A stretch of DNA of 31,233 nt from the NCBI GenBank assembly GCA_004802705.1, contig SGPL01000395.1, forward strand, positions 1-31,233, read 5' to 3'. The first letter of the stretch is position 1. Every line of letters begins with the position of its first letter. The DNA comes from Bondarzewia mesenterica (taxonomy: Eukaryota; Basidiomycota; Agaricomycetes; Russulales; Bondarzewiaceae). Below, one piece after another: positions 19,301-30,586 of the stretch. A model generated the notes under the pieces. That model searched no databases. It was given only the letters and a program-made list of their open reading frames with translations, and was not told where the DNA came from. A program made the translations under genes and the position numbers.

Positions 19301-21270
19301 AGGTCATGGTCCGACGTCCGTATGTGAGTAAGTGCAGGCCGCCGATACCCATTGCCCTGCGTGTTTGCTCTAGACTGAATCGCTCCCAGAAGGCGCACAG
19401 GTGCACAAACGTCCTAGCGCACCACCGTGATTATTTGCAAGATTATGTGAGGTTTTGGAGGGGGTTCAGGCGCAGACATTCGTCGCATATGGGGCTCGGA
19501 GGTCGGGTAAGACGGCCAGGTACCTATCAGAAGCCTTGTCGTTAAAGAAATATCTAGCAGACATGTACCGCTTCCTGTGAGCGTGCCGCCCATACGATGT
19601 TGCTTAGATGATATGGCTTTGAGGATAGGCGCTCGGCAACTCATCAAGTGTGTGAGACCACTCGAGATCGCCGATGCTTCCGAGCGGCAATCTTATCTTA
19701 TCTGACCCCGGATTTTGCCTAATTTGAATATTGAATAATTGATTTTCGCTTATTCCATAACGCGTCTGTCGATCCGTCGTCTTTCCGATCGAGGTGAGAC
19801 ACCAAGCTCAAGCTCGAGGGCTACAACGGAATGTCCTCACTGGAGCATCTGCAACAAATGAGGGTCAAAACGCCACGATGCGGGCAAAGCTGTACGAAAA
19901 TTGTCATCACTTAGCGCCGGTCAGTCCGCGGCAGGATCGGTATTTCTTAACAGAAAAGTGTTTTCGCTTACACACAAAGCAAGAATTAATTCAACATTGA
20001 CATGGACAGTGAGCTTCGGTTTCGAAGTTTTTTGAGTCCTGGCCCCCGCGAGCAGGGTTCGCGTGCTATACGTTCGGTCACCGCCGACTCATCGCCTCTT
20101 GCGCTATGATGCTCCCCTATCATTAACAATGTCTTAGATGTATATAAGACAATGCATGATGACGCATTCTGGGCTCTGAAAGGGACAAGTCTGGCGGGCG
20201 CACAAGGATATCCGTCAAAATGCCTACCCACCGTCGTTCCAGTCAGGTGGTTATTTCATTAATGCAAGGGGCAACGGCGGTGCGAGGCCCGAATTCCGTG
20301 CAGTTGACTTTTTTCGAAAGCCTTGGATAGAGGGAAAAAACACACTGAATCATTGAGCGTACCGTAAACGTGAGGGGAGAGGACGCATGGCGCGCTAGAT
20401 GAGGTCAGGGAAGAAGGCCTTGACAGTGGCTGGTCATCGGCCTGAGACAGCGGTGTCCGCTTTATTGTACTGTACGGCCATGGTCAGTTACAGATAGGAC
20501 GAGAGTGGTTGAAGTAACATACGTGGGCGCGCGAAAGACGTAAATCCTGGTTATGGGTTTTGCATTGTTTGTTTGTTTTGGTAGGCTCACTGTGCGGCGC
20601 GATGGGAGGGTGACTCATCTCTGTGTGGGGGCAAGCATTGTTTGGCGAAAAAGGAATGCAGAGGGGGAATGGATGTAGGGCCGGAACGCATCGGGTTTGA
20701 GTAGCGCATGACCCGGTAGTTGGATCACACAACCTCAAGAAGGCATGCATTGGCGCGAACTTCGGCGAAAGAGACTCCAGCAAAGGCAATTCGGTCATAT
20801 GGCTACCTCAATAGCACATATCATGGCCTCATGCAACCAACGCGCGTGTACTGACTCGAAAATAATTCTCATCAAAAGCAAAGAGGTCGAGAAGGGTCGT
20901 GGAGAGTCTGGGGGGCCTCCATTACATCGTCCTTGATTGAATTGATCAAGGAGATTCCTGAAAAGATGAGGTGACATTTGCTTTTTTGTACGTACTGAAA
21001 GGTACGGTACGTCTCCGAACGCCATTGAAAGCTGAAAGCGCGCAATTTTTCCCATAGCTCTGACTCGAGGTGGGATTTGGGGCACGATCCGCTAGGTGAG
21101 AGACTTGCGAGCATCTCACCAATGAAATTGGTCGAGAAAGCAGTCCTGAAAAAAGAAGCAGTCGCTGATAAAATGAAAGGACTCGTCGTTTCACTGTTGA
21201 GTGTGGAGTGTGGAGTGCAGTGCCAGACTACATACGGCGTCGGACAAGTACCGAAATTACGTACCCGGAC
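16388..21270. other. Gene-poor region of about 5 kb
   Basis: This runs from the HMG-box gene's start to the glycosylase promoter. Many open frames of 60-135 residues lie on both strands (for example 17202-17606, 18016-18411 and 18408-18815), but none shows a recognised domain or a consistent chain of splice sites. Some plus-strand pieces between 17750 and 19550 look like possible scraps of a membrane protein, but this is not strong enough to call. The HMG-box gene's upstream control region must lie at the left end. Confidence 0.5.
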
Positions 21271-21296
21271 TGCTCACACGTGTCACCACGTGAGCA
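21271..21296. promoter_or_regulatory. Double CACGTG inverted repeat upstream of DNA glycosylase
   Basis: An imperfect palindrome has TGCTCAC and GTGAGCA as outer arms and contains CACGTG at 21277-21282 and 21287-21292. It lies about 140 bases before the glycosylase start codon. It is a candidate site for a basic helix-loop-helix regulator; this is inferred from sequence and position only. Confidence 0.45.
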
Positions 21297-21434
21297 CTAC
21301 ATGTAACACATTGACAATGTCTTCCAAGTCGAGCTTTTCTCCAAACTGTTCGATTCTCCACAGTGCGGCCGGGCTTGTTGGGTGCAATTTTGTAGACGAC
21401 CTTACGGAAAGCTCTTGTACTTGCAGATAGCGAT

Positions 21435-22433
21435 ATGTCCCGCGGAGTCAAGCGCCATAGGTCTCATTCCGCCGACTTGTCGTCATACAACCGAGAGCCG
21501 TCCTCTTCTCTATCCCCTCCTCCTGCCTCGCCCACGGCTTCTACATCCAGTTTATCCACCAGTAAAACAGCGCAAAGGACAAAAAAGCTCAAGATTTTGA
21601 ATGACTTCACATCCTCATCCCCTTTTCCCGAATACCATCATCCCACTGTAAAAGAAGCGCAGGAAGTACACGCCCTCCTCGCAAAAGTACATCCCCAATA
21701 CGCAGCCACTCGCAAAGCGCCTTCGGAATCCGCCAATTCAGCCTCAACCTGCGGAAGTGTTCCAAACGTCATTGACTCTCTCATTGGCACCATTCTCTCC
21801 CAAAATACAAACGCAGCGAACTCTACTGGCGCCAAACGCAGCCTTGACGATACTTTCGGAAGGCATAATTTTGGGGCTATTGCTGATGCTCCTAGAGATG
21901 AAGTGATAGAGGCTATCCGTAGTGGTGGACTCGCGAACCGCAAGGCCACTATCATCCAGAACCTCCTCCGCGCGATTCGTACTCGTCACGGAACTTACTC
22001 CCTGCAACACCTTGCATCTTCGTCTGTCTCAGACTCTGCCGCCATGGAAGAACTCGTCTCGTATGATGGCGTGGGGCCGAAAACCGCTGCCTGTGTCCTG
22101 TTATTTTGTCTAGGACGAGACTCGTTCGCGGTGGATACCCATGTATATCGGTTAAGCAGGTTGCTAGGGTGGGTTCCGGCCAAGGCAGACCGGGTGCAGG
22201 CACAAATGCATCTGGATGTGAGAGTGCCGAACGAGTTGAAGTATGCTTTGCATGTGTTGATGGTGCAGCACGGGAGGGCATGCAAGGGGTGCAAAGCGAA
22301 TGGCAAGGGTAGTGCGGGGAATTGTGTGCTGAAGGATTATTTGAGAGAGAGGAAGGGAATGAAGGAGGAGGAAATTGAGGCAACGGCCGAGGGAGTAGAA
22401 GCGGAGGCGAAGGAGGAGATCGAAGAGCTATGA
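21435..22433 (+). CDS. HhH-GPD base-excision DNA glycosylase (endonuclease III-like)
   Basis: A single-exon gene of 332 residues. The core spans about 110-305. LSQNTN (121-126) is the family helix near the base-flipping site. The helix-hairpin-helix VSYDGVGPKTAACVL (208-222) carries the expected catalytic lysine at 216. VDTHVYRLSRLLGW (233-246) carries the conserved aspartate at 234. This Lys/Asp pair marks bifunctional glycosylase/AP lyases of the Nth/OGG1 superfamily, which remove damaged bases in the nucleus or mitochondria. The first 60 residues are basic, serine- and proline-rich and may hold a targeting signal. After the core are cysteines at 283, 286 and 297 only, so the four-cysteine iron-sulphur loop of classical endonuclease III is not complete. 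The last 30 residues are very acidic. The substrate is not determinable. Confidence 0.9.
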   Translation: MSRGVKRHRSHSADLSSYNREPSSSLSPPPASPTASTSSLSTSKTAQRTKKLKILNDFTSSSPFPEYHHPTVKEAQEVHALLAKVHPQYAATRKAPSESANSASTCGSVPNVIDSLIGTILSQNTNAANSTGAKRSLDDTFGRHNFGAIADAPRDEVIEAIRSGGLANRKATIIQNLLRAIRTRHGTYSLQHLASSSVSDSAAMEELVSYDGVGPKTAACVLLFCLGRDSFAVDTHVYRLSRLLGWVPAKADRVQAQMHLDVRVPNELKYALHVLMVQHGRACKGCKANGKGSAGNCVLKDYLRERKGMKEEEIEATAEGVEAEAKEEIEEL

Positions 22434-24335
22434 TCTGGAGGCATGGACGTTCCATGATGCGGTGAGTGCGGTTGAGGTTTCATTTGGACTGATGCGTGCA
22501 CCGGACAGGTTAAGTTCTGTATATTTTGTCTACTACCCGCCTCGTACGGTTTCAGTATCTTGAGTGTCTTTCTTTTCATCCTGCTATCCTAGGATGACAT
22601 AATGATTATGCATCCACCAGCCAATCTCACCACCCGGGATTCACATCTCGGTTCGTGGGCTGTGATCTGTCGCATGGGGTTCTTGGTGACTCGTGCGCCT
22701 CGTTGATGGTTGGTAAGGTTCACAGCGGATCACAGTTTGGACGACCACGAGCCCGCTTTCGTCTCTTTTTCTTTTGCCACACCTCGTCGACCTCCTTTTC
22801 ACTGCGCAGAACCGTCTTTGTGCATCATCGTTTCTTTCCCTCGGGAATCTCACAATCATATGGCCACCGCTCCCAAATTGCAACGTCTTTCGCTTCATAT
22901 CGAGATATTCATTTTTCATCATATTGTCTGTATCTTACTGGACATCGGAGAAAAGCCTGGTGATTCGTACGTCCTCGCATTGATATCACTTTGAATGCTA
23001 TTCTAGTGGGATTCTATTGCTTTTCTCTCGAGCGCGAGCGAGCAAGTGTGGCCATCCATATTTTCCTCAGCTTTCGCACTCCTCGACTTTGCTCTCACGA
23101 TTTGAACAGCGTGGAAGTGTGCGAGAGGGATGACAAAGTGTCGAATTCATTCTTGCTCGTCCAATTTCGAAGAAATGCAGGGCCGTGAAGCGAACTGAGA
23201 GGACATGCAGACATCAACGCACTGAAGCTCCATGTTTTCCTGTCTCGGCATCACACTTTCAGTTCGATCTGATGAGTGCACATGCAGATTTCATACTGAG
23301 CTCGCTGCATTCAAGACTGCCCGGACGAACGGAAGCAACTCACAACCATCTCATATTTTGCTTCCGTTCAAGTTTTCAACCTGGTTTGATCCGAGCCGCC
23401 GAACCGCCGTTACCATCTCGGCCAATTCCTCAAGGCTCCGCAGTTACCCAAATGCGGTATTTTTCGGCTGCAGCCCGCCTCAGGTACGGTTTCTATGTAA
23501 CTTTGGTTGAATCCCTCTCTTTCTTCCTCTGCTCTTGTGTTTTCATTGACTTCCCTCATGTATGTAGAACAGGGCTGTCAACGCTCATTGGTGCTGGAAC
23601 CAGACTTCGGACTCAGACCCCGAATTTCAAGCGGCCACGGACCTCATTTCCATAAAACAGCGACGTTCGTCAGCGAATATTGAATTCTGTGTCTAGATAT
23701 TATCAGGTTTGTCAGAGGCTGTGAGTAGAAAGTCTGCTCGAATTATGTTCTGGGTCTGACATTCTGAAAAGAACTTACAGTGAGTACGTAGGCACGGCAT
23801 GATGGATTATCGCGGGATAGCCTTGCGGCCTGTGACCTCGTGGCCGCCGACACATCCCACTTCTTCGCTCAGTGCTCACTTTTTCCCCCACCTCCCTTTT
23901 CTCTTCCCCTCCGATTTGGAAGGGTGGTAGACCCGTTCTTGCCCTTGCAGGCTCTTACAAGTTGTTCTGCAGAGGACAAGCCAACGCGTATGTGTATTCT
24001 ATTCTGTTTTACTCTTCGAGCCAGCTGCATGGACAGGGCGATCTTCCTGATTCCCTGACTCTGCCTGTTTTAACTATACATCTTCTTCTCAATCTTCGTC
24101 ATTGAGTATTTCGAGTTCACTGTTTCTCCTCTTCTAGCAAGGCACGTACGTACGCACATACGCATCTACAAACGGGTGAACGCATTCTCAGGCTCCCTGA
24201 TTAGGAAAAACCACTGGCATCAGTGTAAGTGCGCGCCTATAATTCTTCGCCACCTCAAAGACTGCACGCCTTTCCCTCCTGTGCTCTGCTCGTCCTCTGT
24301 CTTGCTTGTACATCGTGCATACTATCCCAGTAGCC
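22434..24335. other. Spacer between glycosylase and DUF6699-type gene
   Basis: About 1.9 kb with only short overlapping open frames on the plus strand (for example 23185-23655) that match nothing recognised. A short alternating ACGT/ACGC stretch lies near 24144-24165, just upstream of the next gene. Promoter or leader exons of that gene may be here but cannot be defined. Confidence 0.5.
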
Positions 24336-26533
24336 ATGGACGCCTCTACGGGCCTCGAACATCATCGTTTGGAATACGCGCGTAATCCGGGCGATCCGCG
24401 CGGATTGCGACCGATCACGATGAATTTCACGTCTCTGTATGAGCAAGTCAGTCATTCCGACCCGACTCCTCCACCACATCGACGATCCTTTCCGGATGGA
24501 TATGCGCCTCCGCATGCGGTACCTCCGCAAAATCATACGTACACACGCTCACGGACTCCCAGCCCATTACCGCAACATTTTCTCCAGCCTTTAAGTGGCG
24601 GGCGTTACCCTCGCGAGCCGCCGCCTTTACCACCTCGTCCGCCAGGTCTCAGGGCCTCCTCAGGGCCTCACGAACTTGGTTTTCAACCACCTCTGCTGAG
24701 CCCGGAAAATCCCAATCCATTCATACCACCTTCCCCAATCCCAGGTATCGATCTTACGCCACACATCCTCCCCCCGCTCGAGCATGGGCAAATTTACGCA
24801 CATCAGTCATTTCATCTTAACCCGGATGCTCCAACCTTTCCGCCGGCACCTCCAGTACAACCTGTCCCCCCATTTTCAAGTGCCGCACTCCCAATCCACC
24901 ATCTACCACACCATGTTCCAGCGCCACCAGCAGGTCTTCGGGTATCTCAATTACAAATGGAACGGCACGAACAGCAGTCACGAGCGTCTCTTCCGCAGCG
25001 TCCCTCTTTCCCCCCAAACTCCGAGTTCGCAAATCCCCGGTTCTTGCGCTCGGACGAGCCATGGATCCCTGCTCCTGGAAGACCCACGTACTCCCAATTT
25101 GGTCGTGACGTCTGGTCTAGTCCTATGATACAGCACGTGCACGAAGTCAAGGACAGCACGCCTCCGCATCCCGACAGCAATGAGCCATTTACTGGAACGG
25201 GTCCGAATGTGTCCTTGACCTCTGCTATCCCCGCGCTCACTGGGCAGTATAAAGAGGATCTGAATGCGGTCAAGAAATGGAAAAGAGAACAGAGAGGGCG
25301 GGAGAAAGTGTTTCTTCAAAAGATGAAGGAAGAGAAGAGAGGGAAGGAGAGGGAAGAGAAAGAGAGGGAACGAAGAGAACGCGAGGAGAGTCTAATGAGG
25401 GAGAACCGGTCCAATCACGTATCAAGTTCCACATCAACATCATCTCGTGGAAGATTGGTAGCTATGGGGGCGTTTTTGAAACGACATATGAGTACGTCAC
25501 CTAATCGAGTTACTGACCGTGTTTTATGTTTAATGCCTAGTGGTGTATGGATAACAATTGATCGTGTGCTTTTGTTACCTCCAGGTGTAGTTGGTTCCAA
25601 GGCAGGGACAGAAATTGGCACGGCGCTCCCTGATCGCAATCCACCCATCACCGATGCCGACTGGCGAGAATTTGGCCAGTGGGCGCGGCCGAACATTGAC
25701 GGAATCCTCGTCGATAACATCTGTAAGCGCACAGAACTTGCATTGTGTCAGGCAATTCTTGAACTCACGATCGATCGTATGTACACCCCACAGCGCCGCG
25801 AGTTCTACCTCATCATCCTGTATTCGCACACGAAGTCATTCGCAACCTGCAAGGCCGTCGCGGGTCCCCACATCCAGAAAACTGGATCCCAGGTCTTCAG
25901 CACCCTTCCCTACCTCTCCGCCCCTCTGCTTTCCCCCCTCCTGATCCTTCCTCCGCACCTCTCCGCCCTTCTGAATACATCCTTAATCCCTTCCTCAAGC
26001 ACACGCTATGGGGTCCGTGCCCCTTGATATGGGACCTCAGAACAGGACCAAGCTGTGTGTATTTCAAGACTGAGGACGAAAATGGCGGACCGTGTCTGAT
26101 CCCCATGGGCATCTCCGATTTTGCACAGCCTGCAACCTACCCGCTCTGCACGATCATGCGCATCGCACACCTCGCAGACGACAGCTTGCCCTATTTCCCG
26201 TGGGGCGTCACGGTACACAATGCCGAAGGCGTGCTGTGCCAAGACGTCTTTCGCGCGATCGCTGTAAACCTTGGCCAGCGGATAACGGGGGACGAGTGGG
26301 AAGGATTTAATGGCGAAAGAAAGGGAAGAGTTGCACGGGCGTGGCAGGTGAGGTGTGTAATGTATGATGGGAGGCAGTTGGAGGGGGATGAGGTGCGGGC
26401 GGCGGGCGCAGGGGATGATGGAGTTAGGAGGGTAGATTTCTTGGGCGATCGGGTGCGATTCAGGGGTTTGGAGGCAGCTGAGGGGAGGGGAGAAGGGGAG
26501 GATAGTTGGGTTATGTTCGTTGGGCCCATTTGA
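24336..26533 (+). CDS. Proline-rich protein with C-terminal DUF6699-type domain
   Basis: Exons 24336-25491, 25585-25722 and 25794-26533 give 677 residues. Residues 1 to about 310 are proline-, serine- and histidine-rich and probably disordered. A strongly charged stretch around residues 315-360 (repeats of K, R and E such as KEREEKERERRERE) is likely a long helix or coiled coil. From about residue 495, ILNPFLKHTLWGPCPLIWDL followed later by LPYFPWGVTVHNAEGVLCQD and RAIAVNL fits the DUF6699 pattern common in agaricomycetes, whose function is unknown. The start is the ATG at 24336, as no in-frame ATG lies nearby upstream. Intron 25492-25584 is 93 bases and stop-free, so read-through would add 31 residues. 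Missing intron 25723-25793 would produce a wrong C-terminus ending near 26027. The 3' end is G-rich and of low complexity. Confidence 0.8.
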
Positions 26534-29439
26534 CCAGTCTATGACTCGCCCAGAATGGGCAACCTTGTTGGCATAGCAAACACTTTGTTTTGTTTTTGTT
26601 GTTTTCAATCCTGGTTTCCTGGATTTTGCTTTCTCACACGGTTTTGTTCTGTTGTTCACGCTGTCGTCCCTCACACCATTTAACTTATTCTGGCTCTCAT
26701 TGTCAACTATCCTCCACTTCACAATTTGCCAACTCGCTCTTCGTTCCTATCTATTGGAAATGGATCTCTTGTAAGTTACCTGGATTATGAGCTTGGTATG
26801 CTAAACATTTCTTCGTGATCGCCAAAGTTCGCAGTCCGGTTGCGTTCGCGAGATACTGATGCGTTCGAACGCGTTCAACTTTCAACTTTCAAACTATGTC
26901 CCCCGGGACTCGACGTTCGAACAGTAACATGTGCGCATGCGAAATCAAATGATTTCCACGAGTATCTATCAGGACGGATCTTGTCGCGGTACACTGTCCC
27001 GGATTGGTGATGACACAAGCGGGATGGTGAGGACGTACGTACCTGAGAGCAACTTTGCTTCGCAAAAGCAAAATGCACCTCGGTGCTCGGACCGACGTTC
27101 GGTTATCATCCGGGCCTGCGTTTAGACACCTGCAGGGTCGGACCAGAGAACGGAGGACGTGCAGGAAGAAAAATGGACGAATGCGGGTAAAGCTTAATAG
27201 TGGGCGCCGCGCCCCATGTACGCATGTGCTTTTGAGCGGTCAGTGAGATATGGAGAGCCAATAAATGTTATATGAAGGGTCGAGTGGAATTGCTCAGGCG
27301 GACGTGCATGGGATATTCAAGTCGTGCGCGTGTGGTCTTACTAGATGGATAAACAACACCGTTCTTTTCCCTGTGAATGCGGATTGGCGATATACGAGTT
27401 CCTTGGGAACCGGAGCACCTGCCGGTGTGTTGCCCCAAAAAAACGGATTAGCAATGTGTGGATGTGTGATTCATTCTTGTGGTGCATGCATACATTGACG
27501 CATCATCTCCATAACCTTGAGAAAGAGACGGCGTTTCACAGAAGGAGATGCTGGGATAAGTTCCGGCCATGGCGCATGGCTGCATGCGTGTAAAAGTCTG
27601 AAACAGAGAGTTGCGGAATATGAATTGCTTCCGAACACACGAGAGAGGTTGGCTGGAGAGCCATGTATATGAAATCAGGATGAATTGATAAGTATAGGAA
27701 TTGCGGGATCACTGCCCCAGCTATCGTCAACGTACGATAGAGAAGAGAAGAGAAGACAACGTTGAACATAGCTTAAAGGTAGATACGGAACGTGGTGATA
27801 AGCTTCAAGAACTTGAATGGCAGACGAAGAGAAACAGAACCTCATCGTGGCAAAGAGTCGGAAACGGGCGCATCGATGACAGAGAGATGTCCTCCCGCAT
27901 GGCTGATTGTTCCGAACCGGAAGTTCTGATATTAGACCTTGGCTCCACTCCGATGTGCTCATTGGTGCAAAAACGGTTGCCATGATGCCATATGAGAGGC
28001 GCAGGAAGCGCCATTAATGAGACGGCATATGCGAAGAAAATTCGAAAGGGTTTTGAAAAGCGGTGTCGGCGGAATATGAGAGTCTACACGAAGACAGAGG
28101 AAGACAGGACAATCCGTCGTCTCCCTGACATCCAGTGCCCGCTTATCAGAGTAACTTAGCGTGTGATTCCACGTCTATGATATGCAAACGTGTGTGAGGG
28201 GCGGGTTTCGTCCGGAGCACAATGCACGCTACGCACAGCCTAAAATTTGGTGAGCCTTCCGTCCAGAACGATGCAGCCAATAGATAATTGCACATGAAGA
28301 CGGCGAGACGTACGGAGGAGCTTGGACTGCGCACGTCGGCCTCAGACGTAATTTCCACTGCAGAGGCTCGTCGCATCAAACCACCACAGGTACTGAAGCA
28401 CAACTCCCTTCGGCAAGCCTGCATTTATATAAAGCGTGGATGTAAGGATGTGTTGATACAAGACATCGATATCGACGATTCGATATGAAGGACAAATTTC
28501 TCCAAAAATTTAAGTGCAATTAAAAAGCCGCTGAATGATATCCCCGGAACTTGCCGAAATTCGAAAGCTCTGAGGATTGCTTGCGCCGCGACCAGCTCCC
28601 ACGGCCCACCACTGCCCACCATCATTCGATTCAACATGCACGACGACGGCAACCGTGGCCCAATTGTAGTTTTATTAGAGCAAGTCCTAGGCTGAAGTAC
28701 GTGGCATCTTCACTCATAACAATTGGTTCATCTGAGCGGCAATAAATGTTTGCCCTCCTAGGCCTATGTTCAAACGCCAGAAACACTTTAATTGTCAAAA
28801 CGAATAAAACATCTGCATGCCAGCTGGCCATGTGAGTATTTGTGATTTGAACGCAGTCTGGCTGCCAGGACGTGGAGCATAACCTTGAAGTCATCTGAAT
28901 AGATGGAGCTTTTAGACTTGAGCTGATGTGTCGCAGATTCGACTGGCAGCCTTGGATGCCGCCCTCATTGCGCAAGCCCGACGTTGTTGGTTGGTTTTCT
29001 CAGTTGGCAGTGATTTCATCAGCGATTGATCAATTGTCTATGAATTTTTGAACGCAGGATTAAGCAGAGTCGTGAGGTAGGGGCCGTGACGCTTAACGTG
29101 AATACTGAATTTCGCTGGCTGAATTTGACCCTCCGTTTGTGATACTGCAGGCATCGCAATGGCTTGCTTCAGACTCAATCTTGCCTCTTGACTACAGAAC
29201 TCTCCACAGTGACCTTCAGCATCATCCCAATCTTCACGCCCAATGCTGAACTTTTGGCCAACACACCCAAATCAAGTTGATTCTTGGCTCAACAGTTAAT
29301 TACACAACCCTGCTGGCTGCATCAAGATTCAACTCCGACATCCATTATTCCCCAGAAGCCCTTCAAGTTAAAAGGTGCAACCAGCGGGTACAGATGTCGA
29401 ACTCCCAATTCTCTCGACCTTGCTCGTTTCTATATCAAC
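26534..29439. other. Gene-free stretch of about 2.9 kb with small repeats
   Basis: No coding gene was recognised on either strand. Visible small structures are a perfect 12-base palindrome GCGTTCGAACGC at 26861-26872, a TTTCAAC tandem repeat near 26874-26892, a short inverted repeat CTATCGT/ACGATAG at 27721-27740, and a purine AGAAG repeat at 27739-27755. None marks a known element. Confidence 0.5.
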
Positions 29440-30586
29440 ATGTCTTCAAGCTCTGTATCGCTCCAGCATCTGGTAAAGTCCCTTTCTTCGTATGACTGCC
29501 GTTTGTATACCGAGACACTTTATTGACAGGTCCAGATTGCTGTTGGAACCGTCGTTCTCCACGGATTGATTCTCAATAAAGATGGCTCAGACGCACCGCT
29601 AGTCTTTCGACGCGTAACGCCATCACCAGTTCTTGCCGTCAACTTGGGCAAAACTAGAAAGTCCATGACCTTCGCAACTCCTCCCGAACGTCCTCGATTA
29701 GATTTATCGCCTCCAGGAAACCTTCAGCTTGAGCTCGGGTCGGGTCAGGTCGGCTTTGTACATGCTAGTATCCATCGTCTCTCCGCTGACTTCTGTGGCG
29801 GCCTCAGAGAATGCCACGGACCTCGAGTCGATAGTCATATGCCCCTCGCGATCAAGATCGCGGGCCGTGCGAGAGTAAGGTCATTGAACCGGGAAGCACA
29901 GTTTAATGAGGACCTGGTCACTCTTCAGGGATTTGTGATACCTAAGTGCTACGGCCTGTTCGAGGGTCGACGACGACAGGTGCATGTTCGCGGCATGGAG
30001 GAAGGGACGAAATGCTCCTACGGAGGAAGAGGGTGAAGAGTCTCAGGGCGACGTGAAGCATTGGAAGCCCGTCAATAGGCCGGACGCAGATATGGATTGT
30101 GATAGCGAGGGCGAGGACGACGTGGATCGCAATGGGTACCAAAGGGACGTGATGACGAACTGCATCGGTATCTTGATCCTGGAGCAGCTTTCGAGCGAGT
30201 GACTCCCTATGGGTGAATAATTCACAGACGAGCACACGTGAGTTCTCCCACTTCATGCTGAGCGATGATCCACCTTGTTCATGATTATTCATTTCATCTC
30301 CAGGCAAGAAGTCCACGGTCTTTACAAAGAATTTGCGGAGTTCAGTGTCGATCACATGGATGTCAGGTACTGTCATATTGTGCGCGCGCTGAACAGTCCG
30401 CCTGGATTACCAGCTCTCCCGTCGCCGCTCCTGAATAAGACGTTCCATTATTGCCTCATCGACTTCGATCGCGCGCGCAAGAACACTCTTGACCCTTATC
30501 GTTCGTATGGTTGTCATGAGTCATATTTTCACACCATCCTCTACAACTTGCCCGCGTATTACATTTGGGAACCTTGGGAAGCCTGA
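29440..30586 (+). pseudogene. Damaged kinase-like protein gene
   Basis: Exon pieces 29440-29472, 29530-30237 and 30304-30586 encode a degenerate protein-kinase-like fold of a type expanded in agaricomycetes. Visible are a glycine loop LGSGQVGFVHASI, the ATP-binding lysine in LAIKIAGRAR, the helix glutamate in REAQFNEDL, the family marker VIPKCYGLFE, the hinge strand IGILILEQL, a catalytic loop VDHMDVRYCHIV and DFD in place of DFG. In the loop, histidine stands where an asparagine would bind metal. Damage: the GGG run at 29964-29966 has one base too many for the frame to continue into VDDDRCMFAAWRKG, and in-frame stops lie at 30200 (TGA) and 30218 (TAA). An optional GT-AG intron 30168-30227 would remove both stops but also the conserved ILILEQL strand. 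Recent pseudogene is the best reading. Confidence 0.65.

Noticed and set aside
25492..25584. In-frame 31-codon stretch in the DUF6699-type gene
   Set aside because: GT-AG bounded, 93 bases, AT-richer than the flanking exons; treated as an intron, though read-through is possible.
26861..26872. Perfect palindrome GCGTTCGAACGC as a possible regulatory site
   Set aside because: Isolated, far from any start codon, and short enough to occur by chance.
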